Positions 53,595 through 62,856 are shown, counted from the stretch's first letter. The stretch: DNA of 64,000 nt from Roseomonas sp. (GCA_020249145.1 JADCGF010000008.1:35085-99084); one strand, 5' to 3'. Translations and numbers: made by a program. Notes: a model not told the origin generated them from the sequence alone.

Positions 53595-54038
53595 TTACGA
53601 AGGTTTCAGGGTGATGCGCTGCAGCGCGGCGCGCAGATTTTCCGGCAAGGGTGTTGGCGTTTTCTGCGTGGCGCGGTCCACATAGACATGCACCAGATAG
53701 CCCTCGGCACTCGCCTCCTCCTCCTCATTACGGAAGATGCCGACTTCATAGCGGACGGATGTATTGCCCGCGCGCCCGCAACGAAGCCCGCAAGTGATAT
53801 CATCAGGAAAGGCGATGGGCGCGAAATAGCGGCATTGGGTTTCCACCACCAGGCCAATCACCGGCGCGGTCGGGATATGCAAAAACCCTGAGGAGGTCAG
53901 GAAACGCGCCACCGCACTATCTATCCAGGAATAATAGATAACGTTGTTGATGTGGCCATAGACGTCATTGTCCATCCAGCGTGTCGCGATGGGGATGAAC
54001 ATGGCGTAGTCGGCGCGCTTTGCGCGTTGCTTGCTCAT
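53595..54038 (-). CDS. Acyl-CoA thioesterase, 4HBT hot-dog family
   Basis: A 147-residue hot-dog thioesterase of the YbgC/FcbC type. IATRWMDNDVYGHINNVIYYSWIDSAV has the catalytic Asp and the conserved GH.NN; QCRYFAPIAFPDDITCGLRCGR and SVRYEVGIF fit the following strands. It hydrolyses acyl-CoA thioesters in the cytoplasm. The next gene on this strand, 17 bases away, is the 2-hydroxyacid dehydrogenase. Confidence 0.9.
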   Translation of the reverse strand: MSKQRAKRADYAMFIPIATRWMDNDVYGHINNVIYYSWIDSAVARFLTSSGFLHIPTAPVIGLVVETQCRYFAPIAFPDDITCGLRCGRAGNTSVRYEVGIFRNEEEEASAEGYLVHVYVDRATQKTPTPLPENLRAALQRITLKPS

Positions 54039-54047
54039 AAGCTGCCC

Positions 54048-54953
54048 CTAACGACCCAAGGCGCGCGTCACAATCGCATTATCAACGCAATCGGCGAAGC
54101 TGGGCTCACGCGCAATCACGCCGGCGCTTTTCATGGCACCCCGCAACTGCGTGAAGGCGGCTTCCGGGAAATGCGGTGTTTCCGGCCAAAGCCGCGCGGC
54201 CTGATAGCGCGCCAGGCCATGGGTCAGCTCGGCCAGGGTCACATCGGGGAATAGCGGCGCCACAGTTGCAGCGATCTCGGCAGCGGGCGCCGTGTACACA
54301 AACGCCAAGGCGTCGGCCAAGGCGCGCGTCATGGCCTCAAACTCCGCGCTGAAACGCTGGATATTCGCCTCGGTTGCATAAAGCGCGGTATAGGCACTTG
54401 GCCCCCGATCGGAAGCGCTGTGCCACACGGCGCCGCCCTTGGCTTCCAGCCGAGTCGCGAAGGGTTCGAACATTTGCGCGACATCCAAGCGGCCTTTGGC
54501 CACTGCATTCGCATTTTCCGCCATGGTCTTATCCGTCACGCGCGCCATGGCATCGGGATCAATCCCCGCCTGGCGCAAATCATCCTGCAAGCACCACCAG
54601 GGGGTCGGCACTTCCTTGACGCTACCGAAGCGGAGCTTGGGCAAATCCTGCAAGCTGAAACCAGGATTGGCGCCGCGCCCCAGCAGCATGAAGGGATCGC
54701 GCATCACCACTGCTGAAAAGGACCGCAAGGGGCAGGTGGGGTCTGCCGCGCGCATCATGATCACGCGCATCGGGCCAGACCAGGCGACATCGGCCTTGTC
54801 GGCCAATAGCGCCTCTGCCGCCCGCGTTGGGTCTCCGGCGGTGGCGCGCGTCACGGTCACGCCATGGCGCGCGTAAAAGCCGCGCTGTTCGGCAACATAA
54901 AAGGGCGCGTAGAACACCGCGCGAAAGGGTTCGGCAAGGCGGATGGGCGTCAC
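54048..54953 (-). CDS. NMT1/THI5-like ABC substrate-binding-type protein, no signal peptide
   Basis: A 301-residue periplasmic-binding-protein fold: RAVFYAPFYVAEQRGFYARHGV, then DVAWSGPMRVIM and KLRFGSVKEVPTPWWCLQDDLR, typical of NMT1/TauA/SsuA-like proteins. The start is GTG 54953, with AAGGAG eight bases before. This gives TPIRLAEPFRAVF without any signal peptide, unlike transported relatives, so it may be cytoplasmic. The frame upstream is open, but the added residues look unrelated. No permease or ATPase gene is adjacent. Ligand unknown. Confidence 0.8.
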   Translation of the reverse strand: MTPIRLAEPFRAVFYAPFYVAEQRGFYARHGVTVTRATAGDPTRAAEALLADKADVAWSGPMRVIMMRAADPTCPLRSFSAVVMRDPFMLLGRGANPGFSLQDLPKLRFGSVKEVPTPWWCLQDDLRQAGIDPDAMARVTDKTMAENANAVAKGRLDVAQMFEPFATRLEAKGGAVWHSASDRGPSAYTALYATEANIQRFSAEFEAMTRALADALAFVYTAPAAEIAATVAPLFPDVTLAELTHGLARYQAARLWPETPHFPEAAFTQLRGAMKSAGVIAREPSFADCVDNAIVTRALGR

Positions 54954-55206
54954 GATCAGGGCTCCTTGAGGGCGGGTATTCTGCCCGAGCTTGGCGCCCC
55001 GGTCAGCCCCGCAAGCGGCGCTCCGAGTCGCGCTTTGCAGCGTTTCTGAAGATCGGCCTCTAAGGCCTTGCGGTATCAATGGGAAGCAAGCTACCTCTTC
55101 GCCAGCCGAACAGAAGACGCTATATGTTGGGGGTGCTGCCGGGCACACCCACTAAATCCCGTGGATATGTCGGTGGCGCATCGAGTCCCTAACCCTCAGG
55201 AGTTCC

Positions 55207-55983
55207 ATGCCCAGCGCCGCGTCCAGGCCAGATACCGCCACCCGCCTTGAACCCTTCCGCCTGCGCGGGGCGAATTTCAACCTGCTTGTGCTGCGCCTGC
55301 TGGATCATCGGCCCGAGGCGGTGGTGCCGGCGATTGGTGACCAATTCCGCCGTGCTCCGGGGTTTTTGCGCTTCGCGCCCATCGTGCTTGGCCTTGAAGA
55401 CATTCAGGTGCCGCCGAATGAGGTGGATTTCCCCGGCCTGATCAAGGGCCTGCGCGAGCTTGAGATCATGCCGATCGGCACCACCGGCGGCACTGTCGAA
55501 ATGCGCAATGCGGCGCTGTCCTATGGGCTGCCGCCGGTGCGGAGTGTTGGCGGCAAGGAAACGGATGATATCGCGCTGCCGGCCGCCCCTGCCGATGGGG
55601 CGCCGCAAGCAATACCCGCCCCGCCGCCGCCCGCCGCCAAGCCGGCCGCCGCACGCGCGACCATGGTGGTGGACCAGCCCGTGCGCGCCGGCCAGCGCAT
55701 TTGGGCAGAGGGGTCAGATCTGATCATCACCTCCACCGTCAATGCGGGGGCCGAAGTGATCGCGGATGGCAATATCCATGTCTATGGCGCGCTACGTGGC
55801 CGCGCCATTGCGGGTGGTGCCAACAATATGGAAGCGCGGGTTTTCGCGCTGAATTTCGACCCGGAATTGGTTTCCATCGCCGGCTTCTACGCCGTGCGGG
55901 AAGGCTTTCCGGCAGCCCAAATCGGCAAGGCGATGCAGGTGCGGCTGGTGGGTGAGCGCATGCGCTTCGACCCCATCACCTGA
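55207..55983 (+). CDS. minC: Septum-site determining protein MinC
   Basis: A 258-residue inhibitor of FtsZ ring assembly. The N-terminal FtsZ-binding domain (about 1-105) joins through an Ala/Pro-rich linker (IPAPPPPAAKPAAARA) to the C-terminal beta-helix: VRAGQRIWAEGSDLIITSTVNAGAEVIADGNIHVYGALRGRA, with the family AIAGGANNMEARVFALNFDPELVSIAGFY. It starts the minCDE operon, in which MinD recruits MinC to the membrane and MinE drives oscillation. The gene is complete. Confidence 0.95.
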   Translation: MPSAASRPDTATRLEPFRLRGANFNLLVLRLLDHRPEAVVPAIGDQFRRAPGFLRFAPIVLGLEDIQVPPNEVDFPGLIKGLRELEIMPIGTTGGTVEMRNAALSYGLPPVRSVGGKETDDIALPAAPADGAPQAIPAPPPPAAKPAAARATMVVDQPVRAGQRIWAEGSDLIITSTVNAGAEVIADGNIHVYGALRGRAIAGGANNMEARVFALNFDPELVSIAGFYAVREGFPAAQIGKAMQVRLVGERMRFDPIT

Positions 55984-56018
55984 TCGCGGTGCATTAAAGT
56001 CTTAGGGAGGCAGAGGAT

Positions 56019-56837
56019 ATGGCTCAGGTTATTGTGGTGACATCAGGCAAGGGCGGCGTCGGCAAGACGACATCAAGCGCCGCCTTCGCAACCGGCCTTG
56101 CCCAGCGCGGCAAGAAGACGGTGGTGATTGATTTCGATGTGGGCTTGCGCAACCTCGACCTCATCATGGGTGTCGAACGGCGCGTGGTGTTCGACATCAT
56201 CAATGTCATTCAAGGCGAAGCGCGGCTGAGCCAGGCGCTGATCCGCGACAAGCGGGTTGAATCCCTTTCCATCCTGCCGGCCTCCCAGACCAAGGACAAG
56301 GATACGCTGACCAAGGAAGGGGTTGCGAAGATTATCGAGGAACTGTCCAAGGAATTCGATTACATCCTCTGTGACAGCCCCGCCGGCATCGAAAAAGGCG
56401 CGCTGCTTGCGCTGTATTTTGCCGATCAGGCGATTGTGGTGACGAACCCGGAAGTCTCCTCGGTGCGCGATTCAGACCGTATTCTTGGCGTCCTGCAATC
56501 CAAATCGAAGCGTGCGGAAGAAAAGCGCGAACCGGTGAAGGAACATCTGCTGGTGACGCGTTTTGACCCGAACCGCGTGGAAAAGGGCGAGATGCTGAAA
56601 CTGGATGATATTCGCGAAATCCTGGCCATTCCGCTGCTGGGCGTGATCCCTGAAAGCGAAAGCGTGCTGCGCGCTTCCAATACCGGCACGCCGGTGATCA
56701 TGGATAATGAAAGCAATGCCGGCCAGGCCTATGCCGATGCGGTTTCCCGCTTCCTTGGCCAGGATGTGCCGCATCGCTTTCTGGAAGCGGAACGCAAGGG
56801 CCTGTTCAAGCGCTTGTTTGGTGGGAGGGCCGCATAA
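56019..56837 (+). CDS. minD: Septum-site determining ATPase MinD
   Basis: A 272-residue ParA-family ATPase. The deviant Walker A VTSGKGGVGKTTSS lies at residues 7-20, switch I DFDVGLRNLDLIMGVERRV near 38, and Walker B DYILCDSPAGIE near 116. The C-terminal amphipathic helix (FLEAERKGLFKRLFGG) is the membrane targeting sequence. It binds MinC and responds to MinE. A GGGAGG precedes the start, and its stop overlaps minE (TAATG). Confidence 0.97.
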   Translation: MAQVIVVTSGKGGVGKTTSSAAFATGLAQRGKKTVVIDFDVGLRNLDLIMGVERRVVFDIINVIQGEARLSQALIRDKRVESLSILPASQTKDKDTLTKEGVAKIIEELSKEFDYILCDSPAGIEKGALLALYFADQAIVVTNPEVSSVRDSDRILGVLQSKSKRAEEKREPVKEHLLVTRFDPNRVEKGEMLKLDDIREILAIPLLGVIPESESVLRASNTGTPVIMDNESNAGQAYADAVSRFLGQDVPHRFLEAERKGLFKRLFGGRAA

Positions 56838-57118
56838 TGTCCTGGCTCGATTTCTTCCGTGGCCGGCGCAAGGATGATAGCGCCGTCGCTGCCAAGGAAA
56901 GGCTGCAGATTGTGCTGGCGCACGAGCGCATTGGCCGCAATCGAGAGGATTTCCTGCCGAAGCTCCAACAGGAATTGGTGGCGGTTGTCGCGCGCTATGT
57001 CGCGATTGATCCGAGCAAGGTGAATGTCAATCTGGATCGCGGCGGGGATATGTCCACGCTTGAGATTGAGATTGAACTGCCGGCACCTTCCGCGATGCGG
57101 CTTGCGTCAGCGCGGTAA
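56837..57118 (+). CDS. minE: Cell division topological specificity factor MinE
   Basis: A 93-residue MinE. The N-terminal amphipathic membrane-binding part (MSWLDFFRGR) is followed by the MinD-activating region (AKERLQIVLAHERIGR) and the dimerisation beta-sheet (ELVAVVARYVAIDPSKVNVNLDR). It stimulates MinD ATPase and places the division site at midcell. The length is typical. It ends 11 bases before a hairpin shared with the convergent gene. Confidence 0.95.
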   Translation: MSWLDFFRGRRKDDSAVAAKERLQIVLAHERIGRNREDFLPKLQQELVAVVARYVAIDPSKVNVNLDRGGDMSTLEIEIELPAPSAMRLASAR

Positions 57119-57129
57119 GGTAGCGCGAC

Positions 57130-57155
57130 AAGGGCGCTGCCTATTCAGCGCCCTT
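57130..57155. terminator. Bidirectional hairpin between minE and the convergent gene
   Basis: AAGGGCGCTG-CCTATT-CAGCGCCCTT is a perfect ten-base stem (57130-57139 with 57146-57155). It lies just after minE and overlaps the last codons of the convergent gene, so it can end both transcripts. Confidence 0.75.
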
Positions 57156-59223
57156 CCTGCCGCCAAGCCAGCACAACTGTGCCGAGCAATAGCAGTAGCG
57201 CCAGCCAAGGCGGCAGCAATGGCAAGGAGGAAATGCTGATCACGCTGTGATCCGCATTGCGGCGTAGCCCAATCCAGCCCGCGCCAGCAACATCACGCCC
57301 CGCCGGCACCATGCGCAATTCCGGCAGCGCGGGCGCGGCTTCCTGCCCAAGCCAACGCAGCGCGCCACGGCCCTGCACCAGGGGGCGCAGCTTCTCGCCA
57401 TCCGCGCGCAGATCAGCGATTTCCAAGGGATTGGCGATAGCAGCAACGGCGAAAGCAACGCGCCTGCCATCACCCACCAGCCACACGCCGGGCAGGCGTG
57501 CCGCAACATCGGCAATCGCGCGTCCGCCGCCGGCTTCTTCCAGCCGGACGGTGCTGCGCGCGCCATCAGGTGCGGTGATGGTCACTTCGGGCGGTGGTGC
57601 CGCTTCCAGGCTGCGGCGCGCAATCGCCATCCGCCCGCCATCAATCCGCGCCGTCAAATCTTCCTCTTCCAGCGTGGTTTCGCGCATCAGCCAATGGGCA
57701 ATGCGGCGCAGCAATTCCTCCTGCGGGCCGCCACCATCATGCCCACGCCCCCAAAGCCAGATGTGATCAGACATCAGCAGTGCCACGCGCCCTTCGCCCA
57801 CACGATCCAGCACCAACAGGGGAGAGCCTTCGGGGCTTTCCATGACAGCCATGCCGCCGCGCGCCTCACCGCGCAGCCAGCGATACCAGCGGCCCCAGCT
57901 TGCTTCTGCCGCGGCACTATTGGCGCCCGCCAAAGCTTCGGTCACCGGATGGCGCGCGCCAAGCGTGCTGATGCGCGGACGAAATGGTCCTTCCTCTACC
58001 CCCGCGCCACGCGCCATCGGACGCGTGGGCAGCACTTGGGACAAGGGCGTGAAAGCCAAGGATGCCGGCCCCGCAAATTCCGGCCCGACACTCATCAACA
58101 AGGCCCCACCCGCGCGCACGTGATCAGCGATATTGCGCATATAGGCCGGCGGCAGCAGGCCGCGATTGGTGAAGCGGTCAAATACAATAAGGTCAAATTC
58201 GCGCAGCTTCACCTGGAATAATTCGCGCACCGGAAAAGCGATCAGCGCCAATTCATTGAGCGGCGTCAGATCATCCTTCTCAGGCGGGCGCAGAATGGTG
58301 AAATGCACCAGATCCACATTGGGATCAGCCTTCAATAGCCGCCGCCAGGCGCGTTCCCCGGCATGCGGCTCACCGGAGACCAGCAGCACACGCAGCCGAT
58401 CCCGCACGCCATTCACCGTGACCACTTGGCGATTATTGAGCGCACTCACCTCACCCGCGCGGGGTTCCGCTTCAAGTTCAATCACCAAAGGTCCGCCGCG
58501 CGCGACGGGCACGGAAATCGCATGCTCACGCCCGATTGGGATTTCTTCGCGCCGTGGCGCGCCGCCATCGCGGCGGATGATCAGCACAGCATGGCCACCA
58601 GCCGGCGCGCCCAGATCCTCGATCACCGCGCGCAATTCCACCTGCTGGCCAACAATGCCAAAGCCGGGGGCGGAAACCAAGCGAAGCCGCCGATCAATTT
58701 CTCCAGCGCGGCCGGGCAGCAAAACGTGAAACGGCGCGTCAAAGGGCAGCAGCGCCGGCGCGTCATGCACCTGGCCATCGGTGAGCGCGATCACTCCCGC
58801 AAGCCGTGCCCGCGGTACATCGGCCAAGGCTGCCCCCAGCGCCGAGAAAAGCGCCGTGCCGCGCTGGCCGGCTTCCGGCACCTCTACCACCCGCAAATCA
58901 AGCGCGGGCAGGCGTGCGGCACGTGCTTCGAGGGCTGCGCGCGCGGCGGCGATGCGTTCGGCGCGGTCAGCAATGGCTGTGCTGTCGCTGCGATCCACGG
59001 CAAGGATTGCGATATCAGGCCGGGTTTCGCGTTCTTCGCGGAGCAGGCGCGGATTACAAAGGGCGCCCAGCAGGATCACCGCCGCCAGCGCCCGCCACCA
59101 AATGCCGCGCGCGCGCTGATAAAGGCCATAGGCAAGAAAAATCAGCGCCAACGCGGCGAAGGCCGCAATCAGCCAAAGCGGCAGGCGGGGCAGGAAATCC
59201 ACATAGGCAAGGTGCTGCGTCAT
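57145..59223 (-). CDS. Large VWA/glutamine-amidotransferase-like membrane protein
   Basis: A 692-residue protein. Two membrane helices near the N-terminus (LPLWLIAAFAALALIFLAYGL; WRALAAVILLGAL) are followed by a VWA-like domain (DIAILAVDRSDSTAIADRAERI) with a degenerate MIDAS. A middle region from about residue 280 (LRVLLVSGEPHAGERAWRRLL, then FDLIVFDRFTNRGLLPPAYM) resembles the class I glutamine amidotransferase-like fold of Bat-type proteins. One helix closes the C-terminus (LPPWLALLLLLGTVVLAW). Relatives occur with MoxR/BatA proteins, none of which is in this window. Function unknown. Confidence 0.78.
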   Translation of the reverse strand: MTQHLAYVDFLPRLPLWLIAAFAALALIFLAYGLYQRARGIWWRALAAVILLGALCNPRLLREERETRPDIAILAVDRSDSTAIADRAERIAAARAALEARAARLPALDLRVVEVPEAGQRGTALFSALGAALADVPRARLAGVIALTDGQVHDAPALLPFDAPFHVLLPGRAGEIDRRLRLVSAPGFGIVGQQVELRAVIEDLGAPAGGHAVLIIRRDGGAPRREEIPIGREHAISVPVARGGPLVIELEAEPRAGEVSALNNRQVVTVNGVRDRLRVLLVSGEPHAGERAWRRLLKADPNVDLVHFTILRPPEKDDLTPLNELALIAFPVRELFQVKLREFDLIVFDRFTNRGLLPPAYMRNIADHVRAGGALLMSVGPEFAGPASLAFTPLSQVLPTRPMARGAGVEEGPFRPRISTLGARHPVTEALAGANSAAAEASWGRWYRWLRGEARGGMAVMESPEGSPLLVLDRVGEGRVALLMSDHIWLWGRGHDGGGPQEELLRRIAHWLMRETTLEEEDLTARIDGGRMAIARRSLEAAPPPEVTITAPDGARSTVRLEEAGGGRAIADVAARLPGVWLVGDGRRVAFAVAAIANPLEIADLRADGEKLRPLVQGRGALRWLGQEAAPALPELRMVPAGRDVAGAGWIGLRRNADHSVISISSLPLLPPWLALLLLLGTVVLAWRQEGR

Positions 59224-59280
59224 GCCGGACCAAGCCGGGGCAATATTTTCACCCCGGCCCCTGCCAAAACGCGTAGGTGA

Positions 59281-59943
59281 TCAGGCGGCAGTGCTGCCCA
59301 CCAAGCGCCAAGACGGGTCGGCGCTATTGAGGTCACGCTGGAAGGTCCAAACATCGGTCATTTCCGTCACTGCCTCGGCACCCGAAACAATGGAGCCATC
59401 CCGCGCCTGCACCAGATTGATCTGATCCGTCACCAGACGCACGGTGATTTCAGCGACACTGCCGCGCAATTCGGCGGCTTCGATGCCGCTTTCCTCAACA
59501 CTGCGGAGTTCCGTGCGCTGGGTCTCGCCAGCAGCCTCACGCGCGGCAATCGCCTGATCGAAGCCGGCAAAGGCTTCCTCGGACAAAAGCGGCTTCAAGG
59601 TGGCGCGATCACCACGGGCAAAGGCTTCCACAATCATGCCAAAGGCGGTCTCAGCGCCATCCAGAAAGCGGTTCGGGTCAAAACCGCGGTCGCGCTTTTG
59701 GATTTGCATCAGCGCTTCGCCCACTGGGCTGCGCGGGTCAGGAATGGCACGTCGCGCACCGCCCTGGGACGGTTTGGCGCCAATTTCGACCTCCGCCGCC
59801 GGGCCACGTGCGGGCACCGGCGCGGCTTCAGGCTGCGCCTGACGCTCAAACCCCGTCCGGCGGCCAAGCACGCTCCGCAGGCGCAGCACCAAAAAGGCTG
59901 CGACCATGGCAAAGAGAATCAGATCAATCGGCAAGCCACCCAT
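59281..59943 (-). CDS. Tim44/TimA-domain inner membrane protein
   Basis: A 220-residue Tim44-like protein. One N-terminal membrane helix (IDLILFAMVAAFLVLRLRSVLGRR) is followed by a Pro/Ala linker and the Tim44 domain: FDPNRFLDGAETAFGMIVEAFARGD, then RATLKPLLSEEAFAGFDQAIA, and DVWTFQRDLNSADPSWRLVGS. The bacterial homologue TimA is common in alphaproteobacteria and relates to mitochondrial Tim44. Its bacterial role is not settled. The neighbours suggest no partner. Confidence 0.9.
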   Translation of the reverse strand: MGGLPIDLILFAMVAAFLVLRLRSVLGRRTGFERQAQPEAAPVPARGPAAEVEIGAKPSQGGARRAIPDPRSPVGEALMQIQKRDRGFDPNRFLDGAETAFGMIVEAFARGDRATLKPLLSEEAFAGFDQAIAAREAAGETQRTELRSVEESGIEAAELRGSVAEITVRLVTDQINLVQARDGSIVSGAEAVTEMTDVWTFQRDLNSADPSWRLVGSTAA

Positions 59944-60108
59944 GTTTTTGCTCCTTAGCCCCTAATCTAGGGTCTCGACCGCCTAAGGGCAACGTTTGGA
60001 TCATGTGGAACAAGGAAGGAATTACCCAAGCCCGGGGCCGATTGCCCAAATAGAAGGCTGGTTGCGGGCCTGCCGGAGCCTCGCTAGACAAACCGGGATC
60101 AATCAAGG

Positions 60109-60672
60109 GTGACAATTGTGATTCTGCTTCGGCATGGGCAAAGCGAATTCAACCTGCTTTTCACGCAAACCCGCAAGGACCCCGGCATTATTGACCCCAA
60201 GCTGACACCGCTTGGCCAAACCCACGCCGAAGAAGCGGCCGAGGCGCTGGCGCATGAAGGCATAAGGCGCATCATCGTATCCCCCTATACCCGCGCCTTG
60301 CAAACCGCCTTGCCGGTGGCGCGTAAGCTGAACCTGCCCTTGACCGTGACGCCAACGGTCCGCGAACGCTATGCCTTCACCTGCGATATCGGCCGGCCAG
60401 TGACTGAATTGCGGCTCGATTTCCCCCATGTGGTGCTGGACCATATAGATGAGGTATGGTGGCCACCGGTCGAAGAACCCGCCGAACAGGTGATTGACCG
60501 GGCAAATCTATTCCGTGCCGAAATGGCTGCGCTTCAGGATTGGTCCCATACGCTTGTCGTCTCTCATTGGGGCTTCATCCTGTCCTTCACCGGCAAAAGT
60601 GTGATGAATGGCCAATGGCTGCGGGTAGACCCGACCGAAGCGCCGCCCGCTGAAATCACCTGGAAACATTGA
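60109..60672 (+). CDS. Histidine phosphatase family protein
   Basis: A phosphoglycerate-mutase-like phosphatase of about 187 residues. The catalytic RHG box (VILLRHGQSEFN) is at the N-terminus, RIIVSPYTRALQTALPVA follows, and VVSHWGFI holds the second catalytic His. The Glu acid is likely in RERYAFTCDIG. GTG 60109 begins MTIVILLRHG; GTG 60118 (MILLRHG), with AAGGG eight bases before it, is equally likely. Substrate unknown. Confidence 0.85.
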   Translation: MTIVILLRHGQSEFNLLFTQTRKDPGIIDPKLTPLGQTHAEEAAEALAHEGIRRIIVSPYTRALQTALPVARKLNLPLTVTPTVRERYAFTCDIGRPVTELRLDFPHVVLDHIDEVWWPPVEEPAEQVIDRANLFRAEMAALQDWSHTLVVSHWGFILSFTGKSVMNGQWLRVDPTEAPPAEITWKH

Positions 60673-60758
60673 AGGTCGTGCTGTCCGGTCCACAAGCATG
60701 TTGCGTTCACATGGGTTCACGCAACCCGCTCTAAGTTGTTGTTTTTCGAGCATCTTCA

Positions 60759-60786
60759 CGCGTTCAAATTTGCCATCTGAACGCGA
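60759..60786. repeat. Second copy of a hairpin repeat, between convergent genes
   Basis: CGCGTTCA (60759-60766) pairs with TGAACGCG (60778-60785) around AATTTGCCATC. The 28 bases match the hairpin at 26207-26234 closely, and both lie just after converging genes. A dispersed repeat that serves as terminator is likely. Confidence 0.7.
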
Positions 60787-60792
60787 TTTGCG

Positions 60793-61491
60793 CTAACCGG
60801 CTGCCAGACGATAGCCACCAGCATCGGTCAGCAGAAGTCGCGCCTCGGCTGGATTAGGTTCGATCTTCTGGCGTAGGCGATAGATATGCGTCTCAAGCGT
60901 ATGGGTCGTGACCTTTGGATTATACCCCCAAACCTCACTCAACAGGGTCTCACGTGAAACAGCCGCGCCATCCGTGCTGAGCAGGAAGGCCAGGATAGCC
61001 GTTTCCTTTTCCGTCAGGCGGATCTTCCGCCCGCGCCGCGGTTCCTGAAGCAGTTTGGCGGAGGGGCGAAACTCGTAAGGGCCGATGGTGCAAACGCCAT
61101 CCGTCCCATCGGCCAAGCGCGCAATCTGTGCACGCAGTTTCACGATCAATTCCTGCACCCTGAACGGCTTCACAATGGCATCATTCGCCCCGGCATCCAG
61201 GCAGCGCAGCACCTCCGCCTCCCCCGTCGCCCCGGCCAGGATGATGATGGGCGCGCGCAGACCCGCGCGGCGGAGTTTTGCGCAAAACTCCCGCGCCGAT
61301 CCATCGGGCAGGCCAAGATCCAGCAGAATGGCGGCAAAACGGGCGCCATCGGTGCGGATCAGGTCTTCAGCCGCCGCGATGCTGGCCGCCCCCGTTACGG
61401 TGAATTCGCCCCCGAAGGCCAATGGCTCAGCCAGGCTCGCCCGAAGCCTTTCATTGTCATCCACGATCAATACGGGATGCGGGGGGGTCAT
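60793..61491 (-). CDS. OmpR-family response regulator, orphan
   Basis: A 232-residue response regulator. The receiver domain has DDNE (acidic pocket), phospho-acceptor Asp in ILLDLGLPDGS near residue 57 and Lys in AIVKPFRVQELI. The winged-helix DNA-binding domain follows (LTEKETAILAFLLSTDGAAVSRETLLSEVWGYNP, then TTHTLETHIYRLRQKIEPNP). No sensor kinase is in the window. It is divergent from ribA, 204 bases away. Its target genes are unknown. Confidence 0.9.
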   Translation of the reverse strand: MTPPHPVLIVDDNERLRASLAEPLAFGGEFTVTGAASIAAAEDLIRTDGARFAAILLDLGLPDGSAREFCAKLRRAGLRAPIIILAGATGEAEVLRCLDAGANDAIVKPFRVQELIVKLRAQIARLADGTDGVCTIGPYEFRPSAKLLQEPRRGRKIRLTEKETAILAFLLSTDGAAVSRETLLSEVWGYNPKVTTHTLETHIYRLRQKIEPNPAEARLLLTDAGGYRLAAG

Positions 61492-61695
61492 CGGCAGCGG
61501 GCCTTATTCCGGTTCATGCGGCACCGCCAAAATGGCAGCAGCGCCCAATCTTTGGCGTTAAGAATGCCACCCCCCCAAGCCTGACCGCAAGACGGACCCG
61601 GCGACCGTCACCTGTTTTCTGACCTTAGGCTCGCAAAGCGCCGTATCAGTGCCACATTCCCCATGGTTGAATAAAGGCGTATTGGAACCCCGCAT

Positions 61696-62853
61696 ATGTC
61701 CCCACAAGGTAGTCTTTTGTCGCAAATCCCAGAGCCCGCCGTTGATCCACGCCGCCTTGCCATGCGTGGTGTGCACCGTGCCATTTCCGAACTGCGCCGC
61801 GGGACGCCGGTGCTGATTGTGCAGCAGGAAACGGCGCTGCTGGTGGGCGCGGCGGAAACCCTTGGCGCAGCGGGCTTGGCAGATATTGGCGGCGCTGCGC
61901 TGGGCGCGCCGGCATTGCTATTGGCGCCGATGCGTGCCGCGGCGCTGCTGCGCCGGCCCGTGACGCAAGCGGAAGATCAACCGGTGGTCGCGCTGCGCCT
62001 ACCAAGCGCCACACTGGACCCCGCCAGGCTGCGTGGCTTTGCCGACCCCACCGCCGAAAGCCTTTTGCCGGCCGAAGCTGAGCAGGTGGCAGCACCGCCG
62101 CTTTCTGGCGCAGCCCTGGCGCTGGCCAAGCTTGGCCGCTTGCTGCCAGCCCTGGTGGCAGCCCCCGCCGCCCCCGGTATGGCCGAGCGGCTTTCGCTGC
62201 TTTCAGTGCCGGCTGAGGATATCTTGAGTTACCCCATCAGCGCTGCTGCCAGCCTGAAGCGCGTGGCCGAAGCCCGCGTGCCGCTTGAAGATGCGCCGGA
62301 AGCGCGCATCATCGCCTTCCGTGCCGCTGATGGCGGAATTGAGCATCTGGCCATTCTGGTGGGCGATCCGGAAGCGAGCATGGCGGCAGGGCAGCCGCCC
62401 TTGGTGCGCGCGCATTCCGAATGTTTCACCGGTGATCTTTTGGGCTCGCTCCGCTGCGATTGTGGGCCGCAGCTGCGCGGCGCGATCAAGCGCATGGCCG
62501 AAGACCCGGCAGGTGGCGTGCTGCTTTATCTGGCACAGGAAGGGCGCGGCATTGGCCTGGTGAACAAGCTGCGCGCCTATACGCTGCAGGATCGCGGGCT
62601 TGATACACTCGATGCCAATCGCGCGCTGGGCTATGGCGCGGATGAACGCAACTTCCTGGTGGCGGCCACCATGTTGCGTGAAGTTGGCATCCCGCGCGTG
62701 CGACTGCTGACGAATAATCCGGACAAGCTTTCCGGCCTGGCGGCTTGCGGGATTGATGTGGTGGGCCGCGAGGCTCATGCCTTTGATCCGAATGGCGTGA
62801 ATGACGCTTATCTGGACACCAAGGCGCGGCGCTTTGGCCATATGCTGGGGTAG
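61696..62853 (+). CDS. ribA: GTP cyclohydrolase II (RibA) with degenerate N-terminal RibB-like domain
   Basis: A 385-residue protein. The C-terminal half (from about 190) is GTP cyclohydrolase II: VRAHSECFTGDLLGSLRCDCGPQL supplies the zinc cysteines, YLAQEGRGIGLVNKLRAY the GTP/catalytic loop and RLLTNNPDKLSGLAACGI the end. It starts riboflavin synthesis from GTP. The N-terminal half looks like a DHBP synthase (RibB) domain in which the acidic motif is lost (VLIVQQETALLVGAAETLG), so only RibA activity is expected. No FMN riboswitch is visible upstream. Confidence 0.9.
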   Translation: MSPQGSLLSQIPEPAVDPRRLAMRGVHRAISELRRGTPVLIVQQETALLVGAAETLGAAGLADIGGAALGAPALLLAPMRAAALLRRPVTQAEDQPVVALRLPSATLDPARLRGFADPTAESLLPAEAEQVAAPPLSGAALALAKLGRLLPALVAAPAAPGMAERLSLLSVPAEDILSYPISAAASLKRVAEARVPLEDAPEARIIAFRAADGGIEHLAILVGDPEASMAAGQPPLVRAHSECFTGDLLGSLRCDCGPQLRGAIKRMAEDPAGGVLLYLAQEGRGIGLVNKLRAYTLQDRGLDTLDANRALGYGADERNFLVAATMLREVGIPRVRLLTNNPDKLSGLAACGIDVVGREAHAFDPNGVNDAYLDTKARRFGHMLG

Positions 62854-62856
62854 GTC

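Noticed and set aside
61492..61695. FMN riboswitch before ribA
   Set aside because: The conserved RFN elements are not visible in these 204 bases, and no expression platform is seen.
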